Source of the DNA: Bombardia bombarda
Taxonomy: Eukaryota > Ascomycota > Sordariomycetes > Sordariales > Lasiosphaeriaceae
Assembly (NCBI GenBank): GCA_030512295.1
Contig: JAULSR010000005.1
Span: 1,922,001 to 1,986,000 of the forward strand
Direction: 5' to 3'
DNA length: 64,000 nucleotides
The notes under the pieces are model-generated. The model worked only from the letters and a program-made list of their open reading frames with translations, was not told the DNA's origin and did not search any database. Each line of letters begins with the position of its first letter. Within the stretch, counting starts at the first letter, position 1. Shown in pieces: positions 24,175 to 35,511 of the stretch. The position numbers and the translations under genes are program-made.

Positions 24175-25174
24175 GGTTAAGAGGTGCAGACGTGTTTGAT
24201 GATGTTTGAAATGAGGTAGGTAGTCTAGAAGTCTAGGGTAGGATAGGACAGAATTGGCTTGTATAGATAGTCTCGAACAACAAAATCTTGAACGACTTGA
24301 CGGGCATTTATATTGAGGGCATTGAGGACGACTAGCTTAAGGGGAACTAGCACTTTATGTTGGTTGCGTTGATTGATTATCAATTGGCTTCGAGCCAACC
24401 GACCTGATAATTCTAGCGTCCTCAAGTTGAAGGTCTTAACGGCCTCAAGGTTCCTAAGTCCGATACAGCCGCAAAAGCGAGCACGAGCGAAGAAATTTAG
24501 GTCCAGATGTGGTTGTGCGAGCTATCGCGTCTATTCATTAGAGGAGTGAGAGTGGAAGCCTCGAATGCGCGTCTTGTATGATTTCTAAGCGGATTCCAGG
24601 TGGAAGCTTTGTTAATGTGTCATTAGGTATGAATGACGAGAAATAACCGAGCTGAAAACGTAGATCGCAGGCAAGATTGTTGAGCCCGATCTTAACTCCA
24701 GCTTTCAATCTCTCAACCTTTCGGAGCTGTCCAAATGCAGGAACATGGCCATGATGCATGCACATCCCATCTGGTCTGTAAAAATTGTCCGGGGTATTAG
24801 TAAGTTGAATCAAGAGGCCGTAGCCCCAATTGCCAGCAAACTCTTGACATACCCAACACTCAATACTCCCTCTGGGTGTTGGGCAGCTTTCTTTGTCGCG
24901 ATTCGCGATGTATGTCTTATTTCCGCCTGGAGAGTAACGCTCATTGGCGAAGTTCTTACGTCGTCGAAAGGAATCGCCATGTTGCAGTTTCCTTAACCCG
25001 ACCTTGTCGGTCCCTCAGTCGAGAGGTGGCTATATCTGAGAGCCATTGACCTGCCCAGGTGGCAGCTTGTCCCTTTGGAAGGGAAGATAACAACTTCGTC
25101 ATCTACCGGGAACAGAAGTGACGATTTCTATCGCTTTGATTGTTGCCAATTGTCAAGGGCAAAAGTTAGTTAAA
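24175..25174. other. Spacer between SDR and SLD5
   Basis: 1.0 kb: promoter of the dehydrogenase and 3' flank of SLD5, both on the minus strand. Short frames only. Confidence 0.55.
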
Positions 25175-25976
25175 TCAGACAAGCTCAGCGCTGCCGGCAT
25201 CAATCAAGGGTTTGGCGTCCGACCAGCGCAAAATGACAATGTCGCTCTCCCTCCCGTCCATTGCGCCGTCGGCATCAACGCCTCGGCCTTCAACAAGAGT
25301 GTCCTTGAGGAGTCGGATGAAGACGGCAGACTCAAGGTCGGGTGCATCAATCATGGTGATATTGCCGGCCGTATCGTTCAGGTTCTGCAAGGGCGGCGGG
25401 AAGGAGGATAGAAACGAGGCCAGGTAATGGTCATGCAGGAGCGCTTGGTGTCTTGTCGCGTAGGCCAGTTCCATCTCGGAGAGGCGAGACCGGAGTTCGT
25501 CGGTGGATAGATAGTGTAGCGCATGTCGGTCAATCTATAGGAACGAGGACCCGGTCAGCTTTAGTTGATAGATAAGGTAGTATAGCAGTTTGGCATGTTT
25601 ACTTGCCTTAGCAATTCGGGCACGTATGTAACTACGGACGAGGTACCTGAAGCGCTCGAGCTCGGTCTGGATGACGATCAGGGCAAAATTGGTCTTGGGG
25701 TCCATGTCGCCTGTCATCTCCTCGACCTTTTCGATCTGCCTCTTGATGTTATCGTGAATGCGCTCAAACAAGCCCCCCGCAGGCCAGCTACAAGCAGTAG
25801 CACGAATCAGCATTAGGAGTTTAGGTGGGAGAAGGAGCGGTGGCCGCATACTGGAGAAGCTCGGGCGCCGATCTTTCGGCAACCCAGGCGCGGGTTAGGT
25901 CCTGCAAATCGCGCCTTTCTCGTGGCACGACATGATAAGTCGGATCGACCTCGCGAAGGATATCGTCAATGTCCAT
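25175..25976 (-). CDS. SLD5: GINS complex subunit Sld5
   Basis: Subunit of the GINS tetramer, part of the CMG replicative helicase; nuclear. Three exons, 25976-25852, 25787-25607 and 25534-25175, give 221 residues, the normal length. The first intron (64 nt) is GT-AG. The second (72 nt) has a GC donor (AAG|GCAAGT) and AG acceptor, needed to join LVRSYIRARIAK to IDRHALHYLSTDE. The protein begins MDIDDILREVDP, has the helical A domain with WPAGGLFERIHDNIKRQIEKVEEM and ALIVIQTELERFRYLVRSYIR (the family's most conserved block), and ends with a small beta B domain ending in LIDAGSAELV, where family members often end in a short hydrophobic strand. Identification is firm; the first splice junction (ELLQ to HWPAGG) is inferred. 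Confidence 0.93.
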
Positions 25977-27180
25977 ACTACAAGCTGACGGTTCGGGCGG
26001 GGGTTGTTTGTTATGGCGGGGTCCGGTTCTTGGGCATAATGCGTTTCGAGGTTTCGAGGTTTCGAAGATTGGAGGGGGCCGTTTTTCTAGCTGTCGATCA
26101 GCATCCAATGCTTGCGCTCGAGTCACCAGGGATCCATCCTCAGGCCCATAGGTCGGCTAATCCCGCGATTTGCCTTAAAGTTTAGTGAGGGTGGAGGGAG
26201 GATGGGCAAGCTAGCAGGGGGGCCCGACGCGGGATCCATGCTGTGTACAGCGGGCAATGCACCCCACCTTGCCCACTGCACCTAACCCAGCCGGAACTGA
26301 AGGGCTGTTGTCAGTTGAGAATAAGAAGAAAATTCAATACCTAGTTCTAGAACTTAACACCAGACACCTTATCGTTCAACACATGTCCCCTACACCTCGG
26401 ATAAAGGAGGTATGGGCGTTGCTTCTAAACTGCTGCGCCCAGATCCCGAAATAGTAGTCACAACATCTGCCTCACCTACTGGACCAGCGAATGAGAGGAG
26501 CAAAGACAGATAGGCCGATGAAGGGCCATTCGAAACCCAATTGCCTGCTGTGTGGCTCACACAACCGAACGAGGTGGCCAGTCAAGTGACAGATGTCCTA
26601 GAAGGCGCATGGCTAGACCTGTCGGGTATCCGACAACTTGCATCTGTTTGCATTATGACCTTCCGCCGCTGGGAGGCTGGGAGGCTGGGAGGCTAGGCAG
26701 TATGGGCTGGTTGTTGACATGTCCATGTCTCGGAGACCGACACAGCTGGACAGCATGGTGATGACTGAATTTGGCCATGGATGGCTGGAAACGACCTTTG
26801 TATAGGACTTCTAGCTGCCATCTGGGAATCGATTGCTAAAAAGCAAGGTATTTAGGACTAGCGTTCCTAAAATATACAGCTTATGTGCCACATTCTAATC
26901 AGGTAACAGTCTCGAAGCCTTCCATGCCCACCACTCGGGTCATCCATAGGGTGGGCAGTGATACACACTGCCGCCGCATGTCCTAGTTCCGTATGTACGC
27001 CATCCATGTGTATCTATCTGGGCAATGAAGAACTAGTAGGCTCGATGAATAGAGCTACTGGACTTCTAGATGCCTGCCTATCCGTCGTCCCCATGTCACC
27101 CTACCATCCAAACGTCACATCCCCATCTACTTAGTCCTTTCTCCCATTTCTTCATTAGTGCGTTATGACAGGTCCTCATC
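25977..27180. other. Divergent spacer, SLD5 and Cys-rich membrane protein
   Basis: 1.2 kb holding both promoters. Only short frames and one tandem repeat (26671-26694) are seen. Confidence 0.55.
26671..26694. repeat. (GGGAGGCT)3 tandem repeat
   Basis: Three perfect copies of an eight-base unit, 487 bases before the start of the Cys-rich membrane protein gene. Confidence 0.9.
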
Positions 27181-29091
27181 ATGTTGTCTGGTCTGCACTT
27201 GTCAACACTGCTCTTGTTCACTAGTTCTTCATATCCTGTGAACGCTCACCTTTCGGTTGTACCTGATAGCGTCTCAACGACCAGGGGACATCTTGCCGTT
27301 GACGAAGGCGCTTCCCTCACGACATGGCGAGATCCCGTTCCTGGATTTAAAGCCCTTTTCGGTCTCAACGATCGTGTTCTGGATATCGGGAAAAGAGACT
27401 GCCTCTCCAACGGATCCAACTTCTGTTTCGGAAACAACGTCAACTTCTGTCCAAGCTGTGGCACTTGCTGTGTGGATGGACAATATTGCTGCAGTAGCGG
27501 TGGAATATGCTGCGCGGCTGGGTGCTGTTCTTCAGGTCAAATCTGCTCCGATGGTCGATGTTTGTTCTTGGTGTAAGCTCACCGGCCCTATATGGTGACA
27601 GCTTCAACGTGTTCTAATTATAATTACTCCGTTCAGGACGACGATAACTGTTACTTCTACGATATACGAGACCGTAACAGATATAGCAACGCAGAGGGCA
27701 ACCGTTCTCATCGCCGAGATTGACACATCAACCGTTCTATCAGCCATCGAAGCCACTTTATCCAGTGCCGCTACTCAAACCAACATTGTTTGGGAGACAG
27801 CCACGGCCATTGCCAAACGAACTATCACTGGTAAAGAGCAGCAGCCAGTAAGAAATGTCGACGATGATCTCCAGAACTCACCTTACTTCCGCGCGCAAGG
27901 GGTTAAAACATCGTCCCTCAAAGCCCCTGGACATCGAAGACAAGCCAGTGATACAGATTCTGGTATCGCCTCAACGTCGACCGTCACCGAGTACACGACC
28001 CAGACGACAGCTACCAGAAGCCTCACCTCAACAACCGTCACAGCCTTCACAACTTCGTGGATAATAAGCACTGTATATGCAACAGTTACAAGGTATGTAC
28101 GAAACGAAGCAGCAACTTCTGAGTCTAAGGGGCAAATTCATGGGAGACTCTCATCAACTTACACATCCGCGATAGGGTTCTCAATGCGCAAACAACCATC
28201 GACCTGACGTCTACTCTCACAATCACCTCTTACCAGCCATCAACCCTACTATACACGACCACAGTCAGCCCTGTATGGTCAATAACGCCAACAACTTCCG
28301 CAGAATCAACCACTATTCCATCAACATCTTCCTCTCCACTCCCGACAATCGCCCCCGTCAACCCATCCCCAACAGCCCTCTCAACTCCCGCCATCATCGG
28401 CATCTCAATCAGCGGCGCCGTGGTTGCTACCATTATTATAGCGCTTTTAGTCTTCTGTCTCCGACACCACAGCCGCTGGAGTCCTTCCCTCAACAAAGAC
28501 CAAAACTTCACAACAACCCACGACATATCCACACGTCAGCCAACTCTACCAACCCTTTCCCTCCCGCACTTCATGCCGTCCGCACCAGCCCACCACGCAG
28601 CGCAATTCCAACCTCCTACCGACTTCAACAACAACCCTTCACAACAAAATCCTGCTACATCCCACCACCGCAACAACTCAGGCCTCACAACCCTCATCGG
28701 CACGCCAAATCCGAATGACAAGGGCGATGGTGACACAATAACACCAGTGGTGGCGATTGTCGAAGTTCAGGGGAGCGCTGCACCAGAATGGTTCGAGGTC
28801 GACGGGAGCAGCCCCCTTGAACAGCCTGGACCAGCCATACCACCATCGTCATCATTATCGTCGTCGTCGGACACGTCGTCGCATTCGCCGCGACCGCAGT
28901 TCCACCACAACCACCACCGACAGAATTCCTACCAGCCGGGCCATCATCATCATCGCCAGGATTCGCAGAGTCGGGGTTATTACCAAGTCCTGGGACAGAG
29001 CTTCTCTTCTCAGGTCGGAGAGCTGGACGCAGCATCGTCTGCGTCCCCTCACCACCACCAGCAGCGACAGCAGCAGCAACAACAGCAGTAG
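27181..29091 (+). CDS. Cys-rich single-pass membrane protein, candidate wall sensor
   Basis: Exons 27181-27572, 27637-28092 and 28176-29091 (introns of 64 and 83 nt, GTAAGC and GTATGT donors) give 587 residues. In order: a signal peptide (about 1-22), a spacer ending in LDIGKR (71-72 dibasic, a Kex2-type site), a module of 14 cysteines at 74-127 with four CC pairs (TCC, YCC, ICC, GCC), a Ser/Thr-rich stalk (about 130-350), one membrane span at about 355-377 (IIGISISGAVVATIIIALLVF) followed by basic residues, and a cytosolic tail of about 210 residues rich in His, Ser, Pro and Gln, ending in a Gln run. The plan resembles fungal wall-stress sensors (WSC or mucin type), but the Cys module is neither WSC nor a canonical chitin-binding domain that I recognise. 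Function is inferred from architecture only. CC-rich modules also occur in predicted secreted fungal proteins of unknown role. Confidence 0.8.
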
Positions 29092-29127
29092 GAACAGCAG
29101 TAGGAACAGTAGTAGGAACAGTAGGAA
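29056..29127 (+). repeat. Imperfect CAG/CAA and AACAGYAGTAGG repeat over the stop codon
   Basis: The last codons of the membrane protein are mixed CAG and CAA (Gln run). The TAG stop lies inside a run that repeats AACAGCAGTAGG or AACAGTAGTAGG three more times, so the end of the protein and its 3' UTR are one low-complexity array. Confidence 0.8.
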
Positions 29128-29955
29128 TAATATAGCGAGTACAGGAAGACATTACGGCATACAAGTTACTACCAGATTAGTGGTTACCGGTTATGATGGC
29201 CAGACATGGTTGAAAGGGACCCGTGAATCGGGGTTGACTTCTGAATAATACCCGGTTAATCAAAGGGGTGATACTAACCATGGGACGGCGTTTTGGGAGC
29301 TCATACCAACCGAAAGGGTGTTGGAATCAATTAATTGATTAGTTAGTTTGTTTATGTAAATTCTATGCCTTAGTATCTATATTTTCATTATTTATGATTA
29401 TTTGACTGATAATAGGTAAACAAACAAGTACTGTTAAATATCCACAGCTTCAAATGACACGGGCATAGTACAGACTCATTGATTCCATCGTTTCAATTAG
29501 TCATATTACTAGAGTAATATGCTGTCCGCATTCAAGAAGAAAATTAACAAAAACGAAAGCCCACTCCGCCATGAAAACGGGACGGTCGTGAAGAATTATG
29601 TTATGTGCAGGTGCGTGAGAGTATGTGCTAGCAGATATTTGGCCAACGGGTTACCAGCAAAAATAAAAACACCAATCCCCCGATGGCAACTCAACAAGGT
29701 CAAACGAATGCGCCAGGCCATGTTAATATATAGATAAACGCAACCCTGAGAACAAAAGTAGTTCCCAAAAAGAAAGAAAAAAGAACTCCAGCCAGGAACC
29801 ATCTCTTTAAACCAAAGCACCGCTATACACATTTGAGGCCATGCGATAGCCAATGGGTGAAACAATCATAAAGTCGTATCCCTCCCACCCTCCTTTCGCC
29901 ATCAATCTCGTGGGCTCAGACATATCCAGGTAGAAAAGGCCGTCGCTCGATTGCA
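29092..29955. other. Convergent spacer, membrane protein and polo kinase
   Basis: 864 bases of 3' flanking DNA between convergent genes. It is AT-rich with no supported gene. Confidence 0.6.
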
Positions 29956-32900
29956 TTATGAGCTTCGCTTCTTCGACTCGTCAATGTCTTCCCCAATCTC
30001 GGCCGGTTTCCTTGGGTCCACATAAGCCGAGAGACGCTCGTCACCCCAGCGAGCCCCAATCGTAACCCACACATGCTTGGTGGGGATTGGAATATTTCGT
30101 GTTTCCCGTACACCCGTCCATCGGAGCCTCTTCTCTCGAGTCATGTCGCTATTGCCGATACCTCCATTGGCACTCCATTCCTTGATAATGTCCCGGATGA
30201 ACTCAACCTTTCGGCGGAAGTGATTTGCGGCTGGGATACCCTGTAGTTCTGGGCTGATTTCCGGGCGGCGGCGGGTCGAGGTGCTTGCGCTTCGGCTGCC
30301 TGCCCGCTGAGACGGCTGCTTTGGCGCTGTCGCAAAGTTTAGGAGAGTTTGAAGCGGGTAGGACAAAACAGTCCTATCATCGAGCGCAGACTCTGCGAGC
30401 AAGCCGGTTTCCTCCAGGTGTTTGGCGGCATCTTCGGGGAGATGCCAGAAATGGCACCACGTTCCCGTGGAGTCGATGACGATCTTCGTGTGATCAGGAA
30501 AGTTGAACTGGAGTGGAAATATCAGTAAAAATAAGTGCAAAACGTTCACCAAAGCTACTCACCTGCATGTGGCCGTCGCAAAACATCCAGCAGCCGACGT
30601 CTCCAAATCGCTGGTAGAAGGTTACAACATCGCTTGGCGCAACTGTGGGATCCGTGATAGTAGGGACTCGGATTGGCGACTCCTCTACCTGTCCCTGGCC
30701 CTCGATCTCCCGTCCGTAGGCGATCATGTAATTGGCGAACTTCTTCCACAGAACAATCCGCTCCCTCTTGCGGTGATCGTAAATGTCCCGGCCTGCCGAT
30801 AGCTTTCCAATTGTGCCATCCGGGTTCACGGGAAGAACGAAGCTCTCTGGGGCAACACGAACACGAGAGAAGCCGTCCTCGGCATTGTTTTCGTAGAAGT
30901 AAATCCCTTCTGTCATTGGGACAATCTGGTGTCTGTCAGGGTATCTTTGGTCGTCCCTGCGTTGGCAATGTCGTTCTGCGCCATGCACAAGCACGCATGC
31001 CGGCGGCAATAGCCCGCTTCTGGATCCTTCTTGCGTGGGAATGTTTCGAAGAATGCACCCAACGCTGCCGTCATTGAGGATATATCCCAGACCAAACTTG
31101 TTGGTATAGTCAACCCATTTAACAACGATATGCGGAGGTGATGGCGTCTTGTCCTTGGCAGAGAGAATGGCCATAGAGCGAGCATTGAGCGCCCTTTCTA
31201 ATTCTGCTTGTAACTTACGAAGCCGGTCCAGTACCACATCAGGCCGAGTGCCGGGGACTTGCTCCTGATATTCCGAGGGGCTGAATAGAGTGATTCTTTC
31301 TTCTTGTGCACTCGGCTTTGAAGCAGCTGATACTTGACGTTGAGGAGCTGCCTCCTCTGTTATCACAGGAGCTTGGCTTCTTGCGCCTTGGTTGCGAAGG
31401 CTGCGCGTAACACTTCCTCTCGACAATGGAGCAGGTTCTTCAGAACTTTGCTGTCCTGAAGCTGGCAATTCCCGCCTGGGTCTCAGGCGAAGAGATGCCG
31501 ACGTTCTTGAGGCTGGCTCCGCGACGCTCTGCGATCTAGAGATGCTGGCAGTGTTTGTGGGCCTATTCTGCGCCCTCTGTTGGGCAGCAAAGCTCTGCGG
31601 CGGAGCTCGTAGAAGCCCCGGAACAACTGGAGGCGCTGTCTGAGTTGACTGAGCCAAGCTACTTTGACCAAAGCTCAGCTCATCAGTCCTGTCTGGAAGC
31701 TGAGACAATTGCTGAGCTCGTTGTTGGGCTTTTTCCTGGGCTTTTTCCTGGGCTTTTTGCGCTTGTCTTTGCGCGGCGGCGCGCTCTTGGAGCCGCTGTT
31801 CGCTCTTGATCTCATCAAATGGCCGATACACAATCCCTTCAGCCAAAGGGATAACGGGGGTCTTGCCGTTGTGCTCCTCCTCTGCCATTTCCCTCCAGAT
31901 GTTTTTGAATACGAGTTGCGACAAACACCAAGGGCCCACACCACACTGGCGACACATCTCCTGGACATTACGAGTATTCAGTGCTTCTAACTGAGCATTT
32001 GCTGGAATCTCGTAGAAGGCGGAATTTTGTGGCGGACAATCTCGTAGCTTCGATGTTATGTCTTCGGCCACCGGCATGTATCCAGAGGTGAAGAAGGGGT
32101 GTTCCACAATCATATCGGGATCTGGTCTCCTGTCTGCGTCCTGGAGCATTGTCGCGACAAGGTCTTTAGCCTCCTGGCTAATGTACTTTTGTGAGGTCTC
32201 GACTGATGGCCATTCGTAATCTCTGTCCCTCGCACGGCGATATATCTCATCCGTTGTGGAAGATTGAAATGGCGGTTTCGAGGTAAGCATCGCGAATCTG
32301 TCTTGTGTTAGGTGACAGTCACAAATTCGGACTGGCCAAGAAGCTGAGGGCTTACACAATAATTCCCAAGCTCCAAATATCAACCATATGGTCGTGACCC
32401 TTCTTGCCCTTCTCCAAGATTTCGGGGGCGATGTAGTTGGGTGTTCCGCACAGCGTTGTCCTTCGCATGATCTGCATATCTTTACCCGTCAATAGCAAGG
32501 CGGCTAGTCCAAAGTCTCCGATCTTGGCGTTCATGTACTTGTCGAGGAAAATGTTTCCCATCTTGAGGTCGCGGTGAATAATGCCCTTGGCGTGCATGTA
32601 TTTGATGGCACCGGCGATTTGCACCGTGTAGAAGCGCACTTCAGGCTCGGTCAATCCTTTGCGTCGTTTGACCATGTCCATAAGAGAGCCATTCGGGCAC
32701 AATTCCAAGACGAGATAGGTGCAGTGCTCGAAGGTGAATGCTCGGTGAAACTGGACGATGTTCTGGTGGCGCATCTTGGAGTGGATTTGGAGCTCGGTTT
32801 GGAACTTGACCGGAGGTTAGCTGCAAGGTCTGCTATGCCACTTCGTCGGCACGACTCGCGCTTACCTTCTGCTCCATCTTCAACGGCATCTGTGCCTTCA

Positions 32901-33186
32901 CAATCTTGAGGGCGTACCGCTTTGAAGTACCGGCCAATTTGCCATCGTAGCAGATGGCGAAGCCTCCCTTTCCCAGGAGCCTGCCGACCTGGTAGACGGC
33001 GCCCTCTCGGCGGTCTGAGCTTGGGGGCTCTGTGACATTGTTGGGTGGCGGCGGGGGGTGCTCCTTGTCCTTGGCTGTCTTGAGTTGGGCTGCTGCCTTA
33101 GTCTTCAGCTCGTTGACTCGAGGAGCTCTCTGGGCATTTGCGTCCCGCGGCGACAGGGCCTCCACTTCGATGCCCTTGCCTACCAT
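29956..33186 (-). CDS. Polo-like kinase (Cdc5/Plo1/PLKA type)
   Basis: Mitotic Ser/Thr kinase acting at spindle poles, kinetochores and the division site. Exons 33186-32866, 32804-32356, 32297-30563 and 30507-29956 (introns of 61, 58 and 55 nt) give 1018 residues. The kinase domain has GKGGFAICYDG (72-82), Lys94 in YALKIV, HRDLKMGN (Asp186), DFGLAA (Asp204) and the activation loop RRTTLCGTPNY (Thr224, the site activated in other polo kinases). A Gln/Ala/Ser-rich linker with repeated AQEKAQ units follows. The C terminus has two polo boxes: the first with VKWVDYTNKFGLGY, the second with FCDGHMQFNFPDHTKIVIDS, where His and Lys of the phosphopeptide-binding pincer are kept. A C-terminal extension of about 130 residues with a charged end lies beyond the second box. 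Length exceeds yeast Cdc5 (about 700), mainly through the linker and extension, as in other filamentous ascomycetes. Confidence 0.96.
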
Positions 33187-34295
33187 CTTTTCCTAGACGC
33201 AGGATGCAGGCTGATGTACTTTCGAGTCGGGCCAGAGGCAAAAGTCGCGTGACCGGCTTGTTGAGGCAGAATGGTAGTGATGTGCTCCGATTTCAAGTCA
33301 CTGATCGCTGCCAAGTAAGTCTATATCGGCGTCAGAAGCTGCAGTCAGCAGATACACATTGCAACCGAGGGTTTCTTATTGTGATGACGGCGACAAACAA
33401 CGATGCAAACACACAGCGAGGTAAACAGCCGTGCAAATGGGCCAGCTCGAGAAAGGATGCGGGGCGGGGGTTGGGATGCATAGGCGAGATCTTAACTGGC
33501 AAACTCACGAATAATTGACTTTTGATTTTTGATCAGCAGCGAAGTTCAGGTCAGCGACGTCCACGTAGACGACAATCGTGCGGTGCGGTGGTGGTTGTGT
33601 GCAATGCAGCTAGCGACGGTCACGAAGGCAGAGTTGTTTCTGGTCCTGGTGTTGTCGAATATTTTGGCAGCTGTGCAGTCGTCGACAATCATGGAGGAAC
33701 CCGTGAACAGTGCGCGACAGTGACGGACGGTGGCGGAAGGCGTGCTGACTCCTCTGTCCAGCTGTGCTGTGCTGTGCTGCTGTGGTGAAATCTGGAGCCG
33801 ACCGATTTTGGCGCGAAAGCAATTGTTTCCATTGTTCCTTCCTGGACCCCGTCGCCAGAGCAACGGAACAGTCCACCCTGCCCTGAAAGGCAACTGTTAG
33901 CGTGCTCGGCGCCGTGCAGGGGGTTCTGATAGGCGCCGTTTGCCATTGGCTGTGCGTTTTCCCCGAGGAAGATCCCCGCGACCTGGAATTTCCAGCGCGG
34001 TGTTGGCGTTCAAGCAAGCCCGGCACGGCCGAGCGACGGATCGGACCCACCGAATTTAGGCATTGGCTAGCTGCCGACGACGAAGCTCTGGACACAAGAT
34101 GACGATGAATTGAGGCTCGGAAAAATAAAATCTCTGGGGTGAATCTCAGGCAGACAGACCATGAAGAACATTACCCGCAGATAACGACGGTCAGAATCAC
34201 ACCCGACATTCTCTACAGCCAGCATCCGGCAAACACGCACGCACGCCCACGTCTTCTACAACCTCCGTCCCGACCTGCGCTGACGTCCCGACGCC
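33187..34295. other. Divergent promoter region, polo kinase and OPA3
   Basis: 1.1 kb between divergent starts. A (GCTGT)n run lies near 33761-33784. Short frames on both strands lack domains. Confidence 0.6.
33761..33784. repeat. (GCTGT)n short tandem repeat
   Basis: Three perfect GCTGT units followed by two diverged units. Confidence 0.75.
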
Positions 34296-35014
34296 ATGGT
34301 CGCCTTACCCCTTTTCAAACTTGCGTCGCTGTTCGTGCGGCACATCTCCAAATATGGCGCTGTTCGTCCACCTGCCTCGCCCGTCTTGCTGCTCGCTGGG
34401 CGTTAACTAACCCGCGTCTCCCGCTGCAGACACGCATCAAGAACCAAGCACACGACCACCCTGGCTTCCGGGCCTTCGCTGCAAGGTACGGCCAAGGGAT
34501 GCACCAGATCAACATGCGCGTATCGGTTGCCCTACTACGAAACAATGATGCGATACAGAGTATGAAGGAAAAGGCGGAAGCAGCAACAGTCAAGACCGAG
34601 GAGCAGGTGAAGCGAGAAGAGGAAGTCCGGGCCAAGTACGGGACGACAGCAAAGGAGTCACACCCACCAAAAGAGGTACCGAAGAGTGTGTGGAGGCGAA
34701 AATTTAGGCCACTTCCCGAGGCTAAGGCCGTCGATCTGTTCGCCGATGTCATTGGCGATGCCTTCATCCTAGTCGTTGCCGGCGCGCTGGTTATCTACGA
34801 GTATTACCGGTCCTCGGGGAAGCCCGACGCGACGGCGGAAAAGTTCAAAGCACTTGATCAGCGGTTAGAGGCGCTCAAGAGGAGGGAGGAGGAGCTCGAG
34901 GAAGCCGAAAAGAGGCAGCAAGACCGTGTTCAGAGGATTGAGGATGCTTTAAGAGCCTTCAAAGATCCCAAGACGAAGAAGCCCCTGCTGCCGTCACCAA
35001 GCCCAGCAGCCTGA
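34296..35014 (+). CDS. OPA3-like protein
   Basis: Member of the OPA3 family of small mitochondrial membrane-associated proteins linked to lipid and morphology control. Exons 34296-34361 and 34430-35014, joined across a 68-nt intron in phase 0, give 216 residues. The N terminus MVALPLFKLASLFVRHISKYGA is the family's mitochondrial signature, and the second exon continues RIKNQAHDHPGFRAFAARYG and INMRV, highly conserved in OPA3. A hydrophobic segment (about AFILVVAGALVIYEYY) is followed by a coiled coil rich in Glu, Arg and Lys and a Pro-rich end. The intron has an unusual donor (GTTCGT) but a good branch site (GTTAACTAAC) and CAG acceptor. If the intron were retained, a stop would follow after 14 codons. 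Identity is firm; the donor is inferred. Confidence 0.92.
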
Positions 35015-35511
35015 GTCCTTGGAAGCCAAACTCAATCGCAATCAGTATCGCAATTGCCAAACGGCTTGATGTTGGTTTGTCGTTGCTGGTGCAATATCAC
35101 TCCCGCCTGGGTAGACCTAAGCCTGGAAATATCCACCGAAGTGTACACTTTGATCTGACGGAGCCGAGATATTACCTGGATACCAAGTGGTATGTGGTGT
35201 ATTCGCGCGACGATGTATTTAGCAAATTTGATGTACCATAGGTACCTGAGGCAGACGACCAAGGGACCATACGATGGACGGTGCCGACGCGGCAGGTGCG
35301 AGCTCACAGGGAAGGAGCCACTGCGTCAGGGCTACGGATGTATTTGGCAGGAGGGAACCAAGGAAAAGAAATCCCTTCTCTTTAGAATTAATTGTACGCA
35401 CCTGACTTAGACATAGACGATACCCTCTCAATCAACGCAATCAGCTCATAAAGCACACCTCTCGCAGTCTACACTCTTCTGTTGTTAAGGATCCTGAAGG
35501 CTTCGGCCACT
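35015..35511. other. Spacer between OPA3 and unrecognised gene
   Basis: 497 bases between two plus-strand genes, presumed OPA3 3' UTR and the next promoter; no frame supported. Confidence 0.55.
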
